A DNA stretch of 64,000 nucleotides, taken from positions 104,886 through 168,885 of the forward strand of contig UEGR01000008.1 in NCBI GenBank assembly GCA_900465685.1. Reading direction: 5' to 3'. A program made the translations under genes and the position numbers. The notes beneath the pieces were generated by a model. That model saw only the letters and a program-made list of their open reading frames with translations. It searched no databases and had not been told where the DNA came from. Source of the stretch: Hyphomicrobiales bacterium (lineage in GTDB: Bacteria > Pseudomonadota > Alphaproteobacteria > Rhizobiales > Rhizobiaceae). Below, piece after piece: positions 1-8,496 of this stretch; position 1 is the first letter of the stretch; each line of letters opens with the position of its first letter.

Positions 1-2
1 GT

Positions 3-608
3 CTGTTTGGCCTGCTGTTGGCATGGGTGCTGGCGCGGTATGAGTTTCCCGGCAAGCGCCTGATGGATGCTGCCGTCGACCTGCCTTTCGCGCTGCCCAC
101 GGCCATTGCGGGTCTCGCACTGGTGACGGTCTTTGCGCAGAACGGCTGGTTCGGCCAGTTTCTGGAACCGCTCGGCATCAAGGTCGCCTATGCGCCGCTC
201 GGCATTTCCATCGCCATGGCTTTTACCAGCATTCCCTTCGTCATCCGCACGGTACAGCCCGTGCTGGAAGATATGAATGCTGATGTGGAAGAGGCCGCGC
301 GCAGCCTCGGCGCGAAGCCCTGGCAGATTTTCGCCTATATCGTCTGGCCGACGATCTTCCCGGCCTTTCTCGCGGGCGCATCGCTGTCCTTTGCACGCAG
401 CCTCGGCGAGTTCGGCTCCATTGTTTTCATTTCCGGCAATCTTCCATTCGAGACAGAAGTGACATCGCTTCTGATTTTCATTCGGCTTGACGAATATGAT
501 TATCCAGCCGCAGCAGCGCTGGCCTTCGTCATGCTGGTCGCAGCATTTCTGATGCTGCTTATCACCAATCTCATTCAGGCAAGGCAGCTTCGTTATGCAG
601 AGCGCTAA
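3..608 (+). CDS. cysT: Sulfate/thiosulfate ABC transporter permease CysT (CysU), 5' end outside the window
   Basis: One of the two inner-membrane permeases of the CysTWA sulfate/thiosulfate importer. The open frame runs in from the window edge, so the N-terminal membrane segments are missing; about 200 residues remain. Visible family signatures are ARYEFPGKRLMDAAVDLPFA, the PTAIAGLAL stretch, and the ABC-contact loop EEAARSLGAKPWQIF followed by GASLSFARSLGEFGS. The stop overlaps the cysW start by 14 bases, which indicates translational coupling. The identification is firm at family level; whether sulfate, thiosulfate or both are carried cannot be seen. Confidence 0.93.
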   Translation: MFGLLLAWVLARYEFPGKRLMDAAVDLPFALPTAIAGLALVTVFAQNGWFGQFLEPLGIKVAYAPLGISIAMAFTSIPFVIRTVQPVLEDMNADVEEAARSLGAKPWQIFAYIVWPTIFPAFLAGASLSFARSLGEFGSIVFISGNLPFETEVTSLLIFIRLDEYDYPAAAALAFVMLVAAFLMLLITNLIQARQLRYAER

Positions 609-1419
609 TCTGGCACGCAACGCGCCGGGGCCGGTTCGCAGCCTGTTGATCTGGCTCGCCGCCGTCCTGTCGGTTTTGTGCATCGGTGTGCCGCTGGCGA
701 TCATCTTCACCTATGCATTCAGCAAGGGCGTGGGCGCGTTCTTTGGCGAAATCCTCAAGCCCGATACGCTGCATGCGATCTGGCTGACGGTGCTGGTCGC
801 AATCGTGGTCGTGCCGATCAATATGGCGTTTGGCGTCTGTGTCGCGTGGCTTGTGACGAAGTTTCGTTTTCCGGGGCGCAGGCTGCTGATTACCTTTGTC
901 GAGATTCCCTTCTCGATCTCACCAATTGTGGCGGGCGTGACCTATCTCTTCCTCTATGGCTCGCAGGGCCTGCTCGGGCCGCTGCTCGAAAGCTATGACC
1001 TCAAGATCATGTTCACGGTCCCGGCGATTTTTCTGGTCAGCCTGTTCGTCACGTCGCCCTTCGTCGCACGCGAATTGATCCCGTTGATGGAAGTGCAAGG
1101 CAGCGATGAAGAAGAAGCGGCGATGACGCTCGGCGCCAATGGCTGGCAGACATTCTTCTATGTCACGCTGCCCAATATCAAATGGGCGCTGCTTTACGGT
1201 GCCGTTTTGTGTAATGCCCGCGTGATGGGTGAATTCGGTGCCACGTCTGTCGTGTCCGGGGCCATTCGTGGCAAGACGAACACCTTGCCGTTGCAGGTGG
1301 AGCTTCTGTTCAACGACTATAATGTCGCCGGAGCCTTCGCTGCGGCTTCCACACTCGCATTGATTGCTCTTCTGACGCTGGTGCTGAAATTCCTGCTGGA
1401 ACGCAAGCAGCACGTTTAA
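595..1419 (+). CDS. cysW: Sulfate/thiosulfate ABC transporter permease CysW
   Basis: Second permease of the sulfate importer, 274 residues, full length for CysW. It has the expected membrane segments (for example residues 18-40 and 55-85), the CysW-type VEIPFSISPIVAGVTYL stretch, the EAA-like coupling loop EEEAAMTLGANGWQTFFYV, and GEFGATSVVSGAIRGKTNTL near the C-terminus. The ATG lies inside the cysT 3' end. In most genomes the ATPase gene cysA follows directly. Here the next gene is convergent, so the ATPase must be encoded upstream of the window or elsewhere. Confidence 0.95.
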   Translation: MQSANLARNAPGPVRSLLIWLAAVLSVLCIGVPLAIIFTYAFSKGVGAFFGEILKPDTLHAIWLTVLVAIVVVPINMAFGVCVAWLVTKFRFPGRRLLITFVEIPFSISPIVAGVTYLFLYGSQGLLGPLLESYDLKIMFTVPAIFLVSLFVTSPFVARELIPLMEVQGSDEEEAAMTLGANGWQTFFYVTLPNIKWALLYGAVLCNARVMGEFGATSVVSGAIRGKTNTLPLQVELLFNDYNVAGAFAAASTLALIALLTLVLKFLLERKQHV

Positions 1420-1452
1420 CGCCGTGCGCCTGGAAGGTCACACGGCGTTAAA
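1415..1452. terminator. Inverted repeat between convergent cysW and hydrolase genes
   Basis: A perfect 12-base stem (1415-1426 with 1441-1452, arm TTTAACGCCGTG) around a 14-base loop sits exactly between two convergent 3' ends. A clear T-tract is lacking, so a bidirectional terminator is inferred from position and symmetry. Confidence 0.6.
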
Positions 1453-1456
1453 ATGA

Positions 1457-2035
1457 TCAGGCTGCCAGTTGTGCAGCCTGGGAGGGGAGGATTGCCTTTT
1501 GCGGCTCCCTTTGCAGGGATGAGGCGAGAATGACGCCTTCCGGCCAGCGGCTGAAACCGCTTGCGACATTGATGTGACCGGCATGGCCGATATCGACAAA
1601 GCCCGAGCCCCAGACATTCGCCAGAGCCTCTGCCTTGGCAAAGCGCATATATTCGTCGTTACGGCTGGCGACGACGATGGATGGGAAACCCAGCTCATGG
1701 CGCGGCAGTGGGGCGAAGCTCTGAAAACGGCTATCTCTGGAGGCCATGGTTTCCGCATCGGCAGGGGCAACGAGAAGCGCGCCTGCAACATGTGCGGCAG
1801 CCGGACGGCTTGCCAGATGAGCAACCAGCACACAGCCGAGGCTATGGGCAACCAGAACCGCACCGGGATTTTCGGCCAGTTTTGCTTCGAGCGCATGCAT
1901 CCAGTCAGATAGCACTGGATAATGCCAGTCGTCCTGTTCAACCAGTAATGCTGACGGATCGTCATGCAACCATTGGCGCTGCCAGTGGCCTGCTTCCGAT
2001 CCCTTGAAACCGGGGATGATAAGTGTCGCAGGCAT
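1457..2035 (-). CDS. RBBP9/YdeN-type alpha/beta serine hydrolase
   Basis: Small cytoplasmic alpha/beta hydrolase of 192 residues, the usual size of the YdeN/RBBP9 family, with no signal peptide. The catalytic triad can be read: nucleophile Ser65 in AHSLG, Asp127 in SRNDEY and His154 in GHAGHIN. The oxyanion region follows the first strand (IIPGFKGSEAGHW). Members act on small esters or peptides, but natural substrates are mostly unknown and none is assigned here. It is a single gene, convergent with cysW. Confidence 0.85.
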   Translation of the reverse strand: MPATLIIPGFKGSEAGHWQRQWLHDDPSALLVEQDDWHYPVLSDWMHALEAKLAENPGAVLVAHSLGCVLVAHLASRPAAAHVAGALLVAPADAETMASRDSRFQSFAPLPRHELGFPSIVVASRNDEYMRFAKAEALANVWGSGFVDIGHAGHINVASGFSRWPEGVILASSLQREPQKAILPSQAAQLAA

Positions 2036-2223
2036 GCGTTGTTTCCTTTTCCGGCAATTGCAGCAAAAGCACGAAACGGCTTTGCTACAATTGCGACATC
2101 ACAGAGATCAGAGCCTTGGGAGGGCTTTTACTGTTTCGCTTTTCGTTCCGATCTGAAAACGTCTTGCGAAGCAGTTTCCAAAATAGGCGCTGAAATCTGC
2201 TATTTTAAGGAAAAGGAATTCAA

Positions 2224-2261
2224 ATTCAGGCGGATAAGTGAAAATTATTCTCCGCCTGAAT
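2224..2261 (-). terminator. Hairpin downstream of the UPF0104 gene
   Basis: An 11-base perfect stem (2224-2234 with 2251-2261, arm ATTCAGGCGGA) lies just beyond the stop of the minus-strand gene ending at 2267. On the minus strand it is followed by a short T-rich stretch. Likely an intrinsic terminator. Confidence 0.6.
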
Positions 2262-2266
2262 GAAAG

Positions 2267-3214
2267 TCACTTGTTGTGCTTTTCGTTCCAGCGCAGCAGG
2301 AACTGCGACTTCTCGAAAACCAGCACCACCACCAGCGACATGGCAAACGGGATCAGGAGATAGAGCAGGCGGAACACGATCAGTGCCGCCAGGACATCGG
2401 CCTGGTTCATATCCGGAAGGCCGGTCAGGAAAACCAGTTCAAGCACGCCAAGACCGCCCGGCGCATGCGAGATGAGTGCTGCCGAGAAGGAGACGAGGAA
2501 AATGCCGAGCACAATCAGGAAGCCGGGATTACCTGCTTCCGGCAAGGCGAAATAGATGATGCCCGCGGCGCCGATCAGTTCGAGGGGCGCGACGACCAAC
2601 TGCTGCACGACGACCGACATACGCGGATATTCAAGCCGGAATTTGCCGATCTGAAGCGGGCGCAATTGCATCCAACTGCCCAGGACATAAAGCAGGACGA
2701 AGGCCAGCATGATCAGGGCGATGACCATGGCAACGGTGGGTGTCAGGTCTTCGTTGAAGCGCATGAGAACATGCGGCTCCAGCAACAGGACCACGCTGGA
2801 GGTGATGATGACGCCGAGAATGAACGTAAACGAACAGAAGGCGATGAGGACGGCGATCTCGCTGCCCGGCATGCCTTGCGAGGAATAGGCGCGGTAGCGA
2901 ACGACAGCGCCGGAGACGACGGATGCACCGATATTGTGCGACAGGGCATAGGTGGTGAAGGAACAAAGCGCGATGAAAAGCCAGGAAATCTTGCGCCGGA
3001 GGTGGAGCAGCGCGATCCGGTCGTAACCGGCAAGCGAGCTATAGGCGAGAAGGGCCGCCGCCGCTGCCAGTACCCAGTGATGCGCACGAATGGCGTAGAG
3101 GCTGTCCAGAACATCATCGAGCGAAATGCTGCGAAGTTCACGATAGAGAAGCCAGGCTGAAACGCCGACGGCGCAGACACCGATGACTGGCCAGATATAA
3201 TCCTTTGCTTTCAT
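2267..3214 (-). CDS. UPF0104/YbhN-type integral membrane protein (LPG synthase transmembrane domain family)
   Basis: A 315-residue protein made almost wholly of hydrophobic helices (roughly residues 8-27, 46-65, 82-110, 126-147, 160-182, 205-230, 232-255, 280-305). It belongs to the family that also forms the membrane half of MprF. No aminoacyl-transfer domain is present, so MprF activity should not be assumed. It includes the family stretches SHNIGASVVSGAVVRYRAYS and SHAPGGLGVLELVFL. It starts 39 bases after the antiporter stop on the same strand and is probably co-transcribed with it. Confidence 0.85.
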   Translation of the reverse strand: MKAKDYIWPVIGVCAVGVSAWLLYRELRSISLDDVLDSLYAIRAHHWVLAAAAALLAYSSLAGYDRIALLHLRRKISWLFIALCSFTTYALSHNIGASVVSGAVVRYRAYSSQGMPGSEIAVLIAFCSFTFILGVIITSSVVLLLEPHVLMRFNEDLTPTVAMVIALIMLAFVLLYVLGSWMQLRPLQIGKFRLEYPRMSVVVQQLVVAPLELIGAAGIIYFALPEAGNPGFLIVLGIFLVSFSAALISHAPGGLGVLELVFLTGLPDMNQADVLAALIVFRLLYLLIPFAMSLVVVLVFEKSQFLLRWNEKHNK

Positions 3215-3253
3215 TAACCGATTACCGCCCCTTCAGCTCTCATCATGTTCCCC

Positions 3254-5068
3254 TTATATGCCCTGTGCTTCGCCATCAGCCGCAACCACCGAACTGTCGT
3301 CCTGTGCCTGAGCGTGCTGCTGTGGCGACGGGGCGGAAGCATTGCCGCCCGTATTTGAAACCTCTGCACCGATGGCCTTGGCGATTGCTTTTGCAATCTC
3401 TTCTTCGCCAAGAATGACGGAGGTTGCACCAAGATCGGTCAGATATTGTGCTTCGGCCTGCGAACTGGCCTGGGCAACGATGTGAATATCCGGGTTGGCC
3501 GCATGGGCCAGAGCGGTCGCGCGTCCAGCCTCGAAGGCATTCGGAATCGCAATGACCAGATTTTTGGCAAGCCCCGGATTCGCTGCATTCAATATTTCGG
3601 TATCGGAGGCATTGCCTGCAATAGCTTCGATGCCTTTTTCCCGCAATGCGGTGCAGATTTTCGACGAGTCATCGATGACTAGGAACGGCATCGCACGTTC
3701 CTGCAAACTGCTGGCCAATCTGCTGCCGATATGTCCGTAGCCGGCAATGATTGTGTGGCCGGTCAGGCGCGTCTGCGGCAATGGTTCCGGCTCGGAAACG
3801 TCGATGGCGCTGTTGCCCGCGTTTTCACTGCCGCTTTCGGATGCACTGCGCTTTTCGATCCATGGCCGCATCCGCTCCGCAACGATGAACATCACCGGAT
3901 TGAGGAAGATGGAAAGGATCGCGCCTGCGAGAATGAGATCGCGCCCAGCGGGCGGCAGCAGGTTGAGGCTGACGCCAAGTCCGGCGAGGATGAACGAGAA
4001 TTCGCCGATCTGCGCCAGACTTGCGGAAATCGTCAGCGCCGTGCTGACCGGGCGACGGAAGGCCCGCACGATAAAAAAGGCCGCGACAGACTTGCCGATC
4101 AGAATGATCGCCAGCGTGCCCAGCAGGGGCAGGGGGTCTTTCAGCAGGCTCATAGGGTCGAACAACATGCCGACCGAAATGAAGAACAAAACCGCGAAAG
4201 CATCACGCAGCGGCAAGGATTCTTCTGCTGCGCGATGGCTGAGTTCGGATTCGCTCATCACCATCCCGGCAAAGAATGCGCCGAGCGCGAAGGATACGCC
4301 GAAGAGATGCGCCGCGCCGAAGGCAACGCCGAGCGCAATGGCCAGAACGCCAAGGCGAAACAATTCGCGCGAACCGGTTTGTGCGACGACGTTGAGAAGC
4401 CAGGGAATAACCTTGCGCCCGACGACCAGCATCAGGGCGACAAACAAAACTACCTTGGCGATGGTCAGAAGAATGATGCCGCCAATGCCGAGGCCAAGCC
4501 AGGCCGCGAGCGGGTCGCTGGCCGCGGCACTTGTTGCGCGTCCGGTGACGCTGGCGACGGCTGGCAGCAGCACCAGCGCCATGACCATGGCGAGATCTTC
4601 AACAATCAGCCAGCCAACGGCGATGCGGCCGCGTTCGGTATCGATGAGGCGGCGCTCCTGCATGGCGCGCAAGAGGACAACCGTACTAGCGGTGGAAAGG
4701 GCGAGGCCGAAGACAATGCCTGCTTCGACGTCCCAGCCGAGCGCCAGTCCAAGCCCGGTGCCAAGGGCAGCTGCAGTGGCGATCTGCGCCAATGCGCCCG
4801 GAACGGCGATGGCTTTGACGGATAGCAGGTCTTTCAGAGAAAAATGCAGGCCGACGCCAAACATCAGCAGGATGACGCCAATTTCGGCGAGCTGCAGAAT
4901 GAGGCCCTGATCGGCAACGAAACCCGGCGTGTGCGGACCGGCGATAACGCCAGCCAGAAGATAGCCGACCAGTGGAGAAATCTTGAGGCGGGTGGCTACG
5001 GCACCGAAGATGAAGGCAAGGCATAACCCGATGACGATTGTCGCAATCAAAGGCGTGTCATGGGGCAT
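3254..5068 (-). CDS. YbaL-type monovalent cation:proton antiporter (CPA2) with RCK/TrkA-N domain
   Basis: A 604-residue CPA2-family protein. Residues 1-400 form the Na/H-exchanger membrane domain with the conserved GWLIVEDLAMV segment (Asp158 in the ion path). Residues 435-565 form a TrkA-N Rossmann domain beginning HTIIAGYGHIGSRL (GxGxxG at 443-448), which in this family gates transport in response to nucleotides. It probably exports potassium or sodium in exchange for protons across the inner membrane. The C-terminus is Ala/Gln/Asp-rich and low in complexity. It resembles YbaL more than KefB/C in length, and no glutathione-binding signature was checked. Confidence 0.88.
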   Translation of the reverse strand: MPHDTPLIATIVIGLCLAFIFGAVATRLKISPLVGYLLAGVIAGPHTPGFVADQGLILQLAEIGVILLMFGVGLHFSLKDLLSVKAIAVPGALAQIATAAALGTGLGLALGWDVEAGIVFGLALSTASTVVLLRAMQERRLIDTERGRIAVGWLIVEDLAMVMALVLLPAVASVTGRATSAAASDPLAAWLGLGIGGIILLTIAKVVLFVALMLVVGRKVIPWLLNVVAQTGSRELFRLGVLAIALGVAFGAAHLFGVSFALGAFFAGMVMSESELSHRAAEESLPLRDAFAVLFFISVGMLFDPMSLLKDPLPLLGTLAIILIGKSVAAFFIVRAFRRPVSTALTISASLAQIGEFSFILAGLGVSLNLLPPAGRDLILAGAILSIFLNPVMFIVAERMRPWIEKRSASESGSENAGNSAIDVSEPEPLPQTRLTGHTIIAGYGHIGSRLASSLQERAMPFLVIDDSSKICTALREKGIEAIAGNASDTEILNAANPGLAKNLVIAIPNAFEAGRATALAHAANPDIHIVAQASSQAEAQYLTDLGATSVILGEEEIAKAIAKAIGAEVSNTGGNASAPSPQQHAQAQDDSSVVAADGEAQGI

Positions 5069-5111
5069 AGGGTGCCGTTTCCCTCTATTGAAATTTCAGT
5101 TCATTATGGGA

Positions 5112-5139
5112 GCCGGGCAGGACCAAAATCCTGCCCGGC
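5112..5139 (-). terminator. Hairpin after secDF
   Basis: An 11-base perfect stem (5112-5122 with 5129-5139, arm GCCGGGCAGGA) with a 6-base loop lies 8 bases beyond the secDF stop. The T-tract is poor, so terminator function is inferred. Confidence 0.6.
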
Positions 5140-5146
5140 AATTGGA

Positions 5147-7681
5147 TTACTTCTGCGCGATGGCCTTTTCCTCAGGCTGCTTGTGAGCCTCTTTGTGGTG
5201 CTGCCACCAGTCACCCAGCAGAAGCAGAATCGGCGCTGCGATGAAGATCGACGACGACGTCGCAATGACGATACCGAACAGCATCGGCACGGCGAAATTA
5301 TGGACGGCGCTGCCGCCCCATACCGCCATCGGGAACATACACAGGAAAGTCACGACCGACGTGTAGATACAGCGCACGAGCACCTGATTGATACTCATGT
5401 CGATGATCTCGCGCAGCGGCTTCGACTTATAGAGGCGCATGTTTTCACGCATTCGGTCATAGACCACGACCTTATCGTTCACCGAGTAACCGATGATCGT
5501 CAGAAGGGCCGCGATAGCCGTCAGGTTGAAATCGAGCTGCATCAGCGCGAAGAAACCGACGATCTTCGTGGTGTCGAGGATGAGCGTGATAATCGCACCA
5601 AGCGCGAAGAACCACTCGAACCGCCACCAGAGATAGACCAGCATGCCGAGCGCCGAGAGCACGACCGCGATGAAGCCGGAGCGGGCCAGTTCGCCGGAGA
5701 CCTTCGGTCCCACGACTTCGGTCCGTTCGATCTTCACACCCGGATCGAGTTCGGTAACGGCTTCACGCATCTTGTTGACGGCTGCGGTCTGGGCTTCTTC
5801 GCCGCCATCCTGACGCTGGATGCGGATCAGCACTTCATTGGCGCTGCCTGCGCTCTGAAGCGCGACTTCACCCAGTTCCAGCGCTCCGAGCTTGGAGCGA
5901 AGCTGCGCAAGATCGGCTGGCTGTGACGTGGTGATTTCTGCCTGGATACCGCCCTTGAAGTCGATGCCGTAATTCAGGCCCGGCTTGAAGAACAGCACGA
6001 TCGAGGCAATCGACAACACGATGGACACACCGATGCCGACAAAACGCGCATTCATAAAGCGGTAGTTGGTGCCTTCCGGCGCGAATCTCAGGATCGGCTC
6101 GATATGCAGAACCTTCAGCTTGCGCCGGCGCACGAACCAGCCCATCGCCATGCGCACCAGCGTCACGTCGGTGAACATCGAAATCGCGATACCGAGCATC
6201 ATGGTGATGGCAAAGCCGCGAACCGGGCCCGTGCCGAACATGAACAGGAGCAGTGTCGAAATCAACGAGGTGACGTTGGAGTCGACGATGGTTGCAAAGG
6301 CGCTGTGGAAGCCCTTGTCCAGCGCGGCCATGGCGCCGAGACCCTTGCGCGTTTCTTCGCGGATACGCTCGTTGATGAGAATATTCGCGTCGACCGCGAT
6401 ACCGATACCCAGAATGATACCTGCGATACCTGGCAAGGTGAGTGTTGCGCCGATGAGGCTCAGTGCGGAGAAGGTCAGCAATGTGTGCAGAAGAAGCGCC
6501 ACATTGGCGATCATGCCCCAGAGGCCGTAGAGCAGAACGATGAACACGGCCACGAGCGCGAAGCCGATGATGCCGGTGATCAGGCCCATCTTGATGGCGT
6601 CGCCGCCAAGGTCAGGACCGACAGTGCGTTCTTCGATGACCGTCAGCGGTGCGGGCAGGGCGCCAGCGCGCAGAAGTGCGGAGAGAACAACGGTGTCCTG
6701 AACCGTGAAGCTGCCGCTGATTTGGCCCGAACCGCCGGTGATCGGCTCACGAATGACCGGTGCGCTCAAGACCTTGCCGTCGAGAACGATGGCGAAAGGA
6801 CGGTTCACGTTCTTGGTGGTGATATCGGCGAACTGACGTGCGCCAAGGCTGTCGAAACGGAAGGAAACGATTGGCTCATTGGTGCGCTGGTCGAAACCGG
6901 CGCGCGCATCGGTCAGGCGTTCGCCGGACAGAGCGATCTGATCCTCAATCGGATATTTGACATTCGGGTCCTTGGAATCCGGCATGATCGTCACGCCCGG
7001 AGGCGGCGTATCGTTCGGATTGGCGTCCGCGACCATGTGGAAGCTCATCTTCGCCGTGCTTCCAAGAAGCTGGCGGAGCTGGGCTGGATCTTGAAGGCCC
7101 GGCAGCTGAACCACGATACGGTCGGAACCGACGCGCTGGATCGAAGGTTCGGCAACGCCGACCTGGTCAACACGCTGGCGGATGATTTCAAGGCTCTGCT
7201 GCAGCGCTGCATCGAGGCGGTAGTTGAAGCCAGCCTCGGTCAGCGTCAGGCGAATCTGGTTATCGGTCGAATTGACGTCGATATCATTGATCGCCGTGCC
7301 GAAGCCGCTGGTGTTGACCTGCGAGATGAGCGTGCGCAGGGCGGTTTCCGCCTTTGCGCGCTGGTCGGCATCGGGAATTGCCACGATGACGGCATCGCCC
7401 ACGGCGCGGATCGACTGCGGCTGGATGCGTTCAGTGCGCAATTTGCTGCGGGCATCGTCCAGCAGCGCACGCAGGCGGTCCTTTTTGAGGCCGGCTGCGT
7501 CCACTTCCAGCACGAGATATGAACCGCCGCGCAGGTCGAGACCGAGGGTCACCTGACGCTTAGGGAACCATGACGGCATCCCATCGAGTTGTTTTTGTGT
7601 GAAGAAGTTGGGCAAGGCGATGATAAGCCCGATCACGACGATCAGGCTATACAGCGCTACGACCCATTTCGAAGTACGCAT
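5147..7681 (-). CDS. secDF: Fused protein translocase subunit SecDF
   Basis: Inner-membrane motor that uses the proton gradient to complete Sec-dependent export. The 844-residue protein joins SecD and SecF in one chain. An N-terminal membrane segment (residues 7-26) is followed by the DLRGGSYLVLEVD motif (about 49-61), the large periplasmic P1 region and six membrane segments. The SecF half begins near residue 545 with the GIDFKGGIQAEI motif and a second set of helices (SALGMLVYLWWRFEW, then SVNDKVVVYDR). A hydrophilic Lys/Glu-rich tail ends the protein. The fusion is seen in many bacteria and is not itself unusual. No yajC gene is adjacent. Confidence 0.96.
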   Translation of the reverse strand: MRTSKWVVALYSLIVVIGLIIALPNFFTQKQLDGMPSWFPKRQVTLGLDLRGGSYLVLEVDAAGLKKDRLRALLDDARSKLRTERIQPQSIRAVGDAVIVAIPDADQRAKAETALRTLISQVNTSGFGTAINDIDVNSTDNQIRLTLTEAGFNYRLDAALQQSLEIIRQRVDQVGVAEPSIQRVGSDRIVVQLPGLQDPAQLRQLLGSTAKMSFHMVADANPNDTPPPGVTIMPDSKDPNVKYPIEDQIALSGERLTDARAGFDQRTNEPIVSFRFDSLGARQFADITTKNVNRPFAIVLDGKVLSAPVIREPITGGSGQISGSFTVQDTVVLSALLRAGALPAPLTVIEERTVGPDLGGDAIKMGLITGIIGFALVAVFIVLLYGLWGMIANVALLLHTLLTFSALSLIGATLTLPGIAGIILGIGIAVDANILINERIREETRKGLGAMAALDKGFHSAFATIVDSNVTSLISTLLLFMFGTGPVRGFAITMMLGIAISMFTDVTLVRMAMGWFVRRRKLKVLHIEPILRFAPEGTNYRFMNARFVGIGVSIVLSIASIVLFFKPGLNYGIDFKGGIQAEITTSQPADLAQLRSKLGALELGEVALQSAGSANEVLIRIQRQDGGEEAQTAAVNKMREAVTELDPGVKIERTEVVGPKVSGELARSGFIAVVLSALGMLVYLWWRFEWFFALGAIITLILDTTKIVGFFALMQLDFNLTAIAALLTIIGYSVNDKVVVYDRMRENMRLYKSKPLREIIDMSINQVLVRCIYTSVVTFLCMFPMAVWGGSAVHNFAVPMLFGIVIATSSSIFIAAPILLLLGDWWQHHKEAHKQPEEKAIAQK

Positions 7682-7825
7682 GGATTGTGGTTCCGGGTCT
7701 GCGCGTCATCTCAAATCCCGATTGGCTGACCGAAATGGAAAGCCACAATCTGTGCGGGGGCGGATGACGCTGTTTTACGTAAAAGGGTTCGGGACTGGAG
7801 AGTGCCAGTCCTCCGGTAGTGCCTA

Positions 7826-8254
7826 TTATGCGCTAACAGGAGGCGCGCGGGCAAAACCAAAATATTGCTGGGCAGCCGTGAAGCGCTGAAAGCCGCGCTC
7901 TGCCTCTGCGGATTTCGCATTGGCAAAGGAAAGGCCAGCTCCGGCGACGGCCAGGGCCGTGTCGCCACCCAGCGGATAAGCTGCCTTGATTTTCGCGGCA
8001 ATAGCTTCGATGAGGATGGCGCGCATAGGCTGCGGTGCCGGTGCCGATTGCTGTCGGACCGGGGTCGTGGGTGTGCTTTCCGCCTGTCTGGCCGCAAGCA
8101 TCTTGGGCAGGCTGCGCGAAGTATCGTCGCTTGCCTTGTCGTTGAGTGCGGAGAAGTCCGCGGCGAACAACAGGGCCGCAAAAGACAGCACGCAAGCCAT
8201 CAACAGCATGAAGCCATGCTGTCTATGATGCCCTGTGCTGTTCATGCCTATCAT
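7826..8254 (-). CDS. Hypothetical membrane-anchored protein
   Basis: Unrecognised protein of 142 residues from the ATG at 8254. The frame stays open to a GTG at 8317, so the start is uncertain. It has one hydrophobic segment near the N-terminus (residues 14-33, FMLLMACVLSFAALLFAADF), then a Ser/Thr/Pro/Gln-rich linker and an Ala-rich C-terminal half. This suggests a single-pass or exported protein. It lies 144 bases upstream of secDF on the same strand and could share its transcript. Codon use looks like that of its neighbours. No function is proposed. Confidence 0.6.
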   Translation of the reverse strand: MIGMNSTGHHRQHGFMLLMACVLSFAALLFAADFSALNDKASDDTSRSLPKMLAARQAESTPTTPVRQQSAPAPQPMRAILIEAIAAKIKAAYPLGGDTALAVAGAGLSFANAKSAEAERGFQRFTAAQQYFGFARAPPVSA

Positions 8255-8496
8255 AAAACCGCCCAGACTTTCGTTAGAGTCTCGCTCAGGATTTGAGCCA
8301 GCTTCCGCACTGTCCACGAATCCTCATTAGCCATTTGTGCCGGTGCGAACAAGGAAATACTGGCGTTTTGCCGTGGTTTCGTTGTTGTTCCGCAGCAAGA
8401 GCTGACGAAATGCACCATTGGGGACTTTCGGGCGCAAATGGGATTCTCTCTTGCAACCCGCCTTGTTTCCGTTCTACGGCGCTTTATGTTGAAACA

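Noticed and set aside
1964..2263. 99-residue plus-strand frame
   Set aside because: It is antisense to the hydrolase start and then runs through the AT-rich gap; there is no coding signature.
6104..7522. 472-residue plus-strand frame
   Set aside because: Antisense to secDF.
7865..8296. 143-residue plus-strand frame opposite the hypothetical protein
   Set aside because: The minus-strand reading has a membrane anchor and a more normal composition; the plus-strand reading is Cys/Arg-rich.
8293..8496. N-terminal extension of the MscS-type channel
   Set aside because: The extra residues are Cys-rich and precede a normal signal peptide, so a downstream start is more likely.
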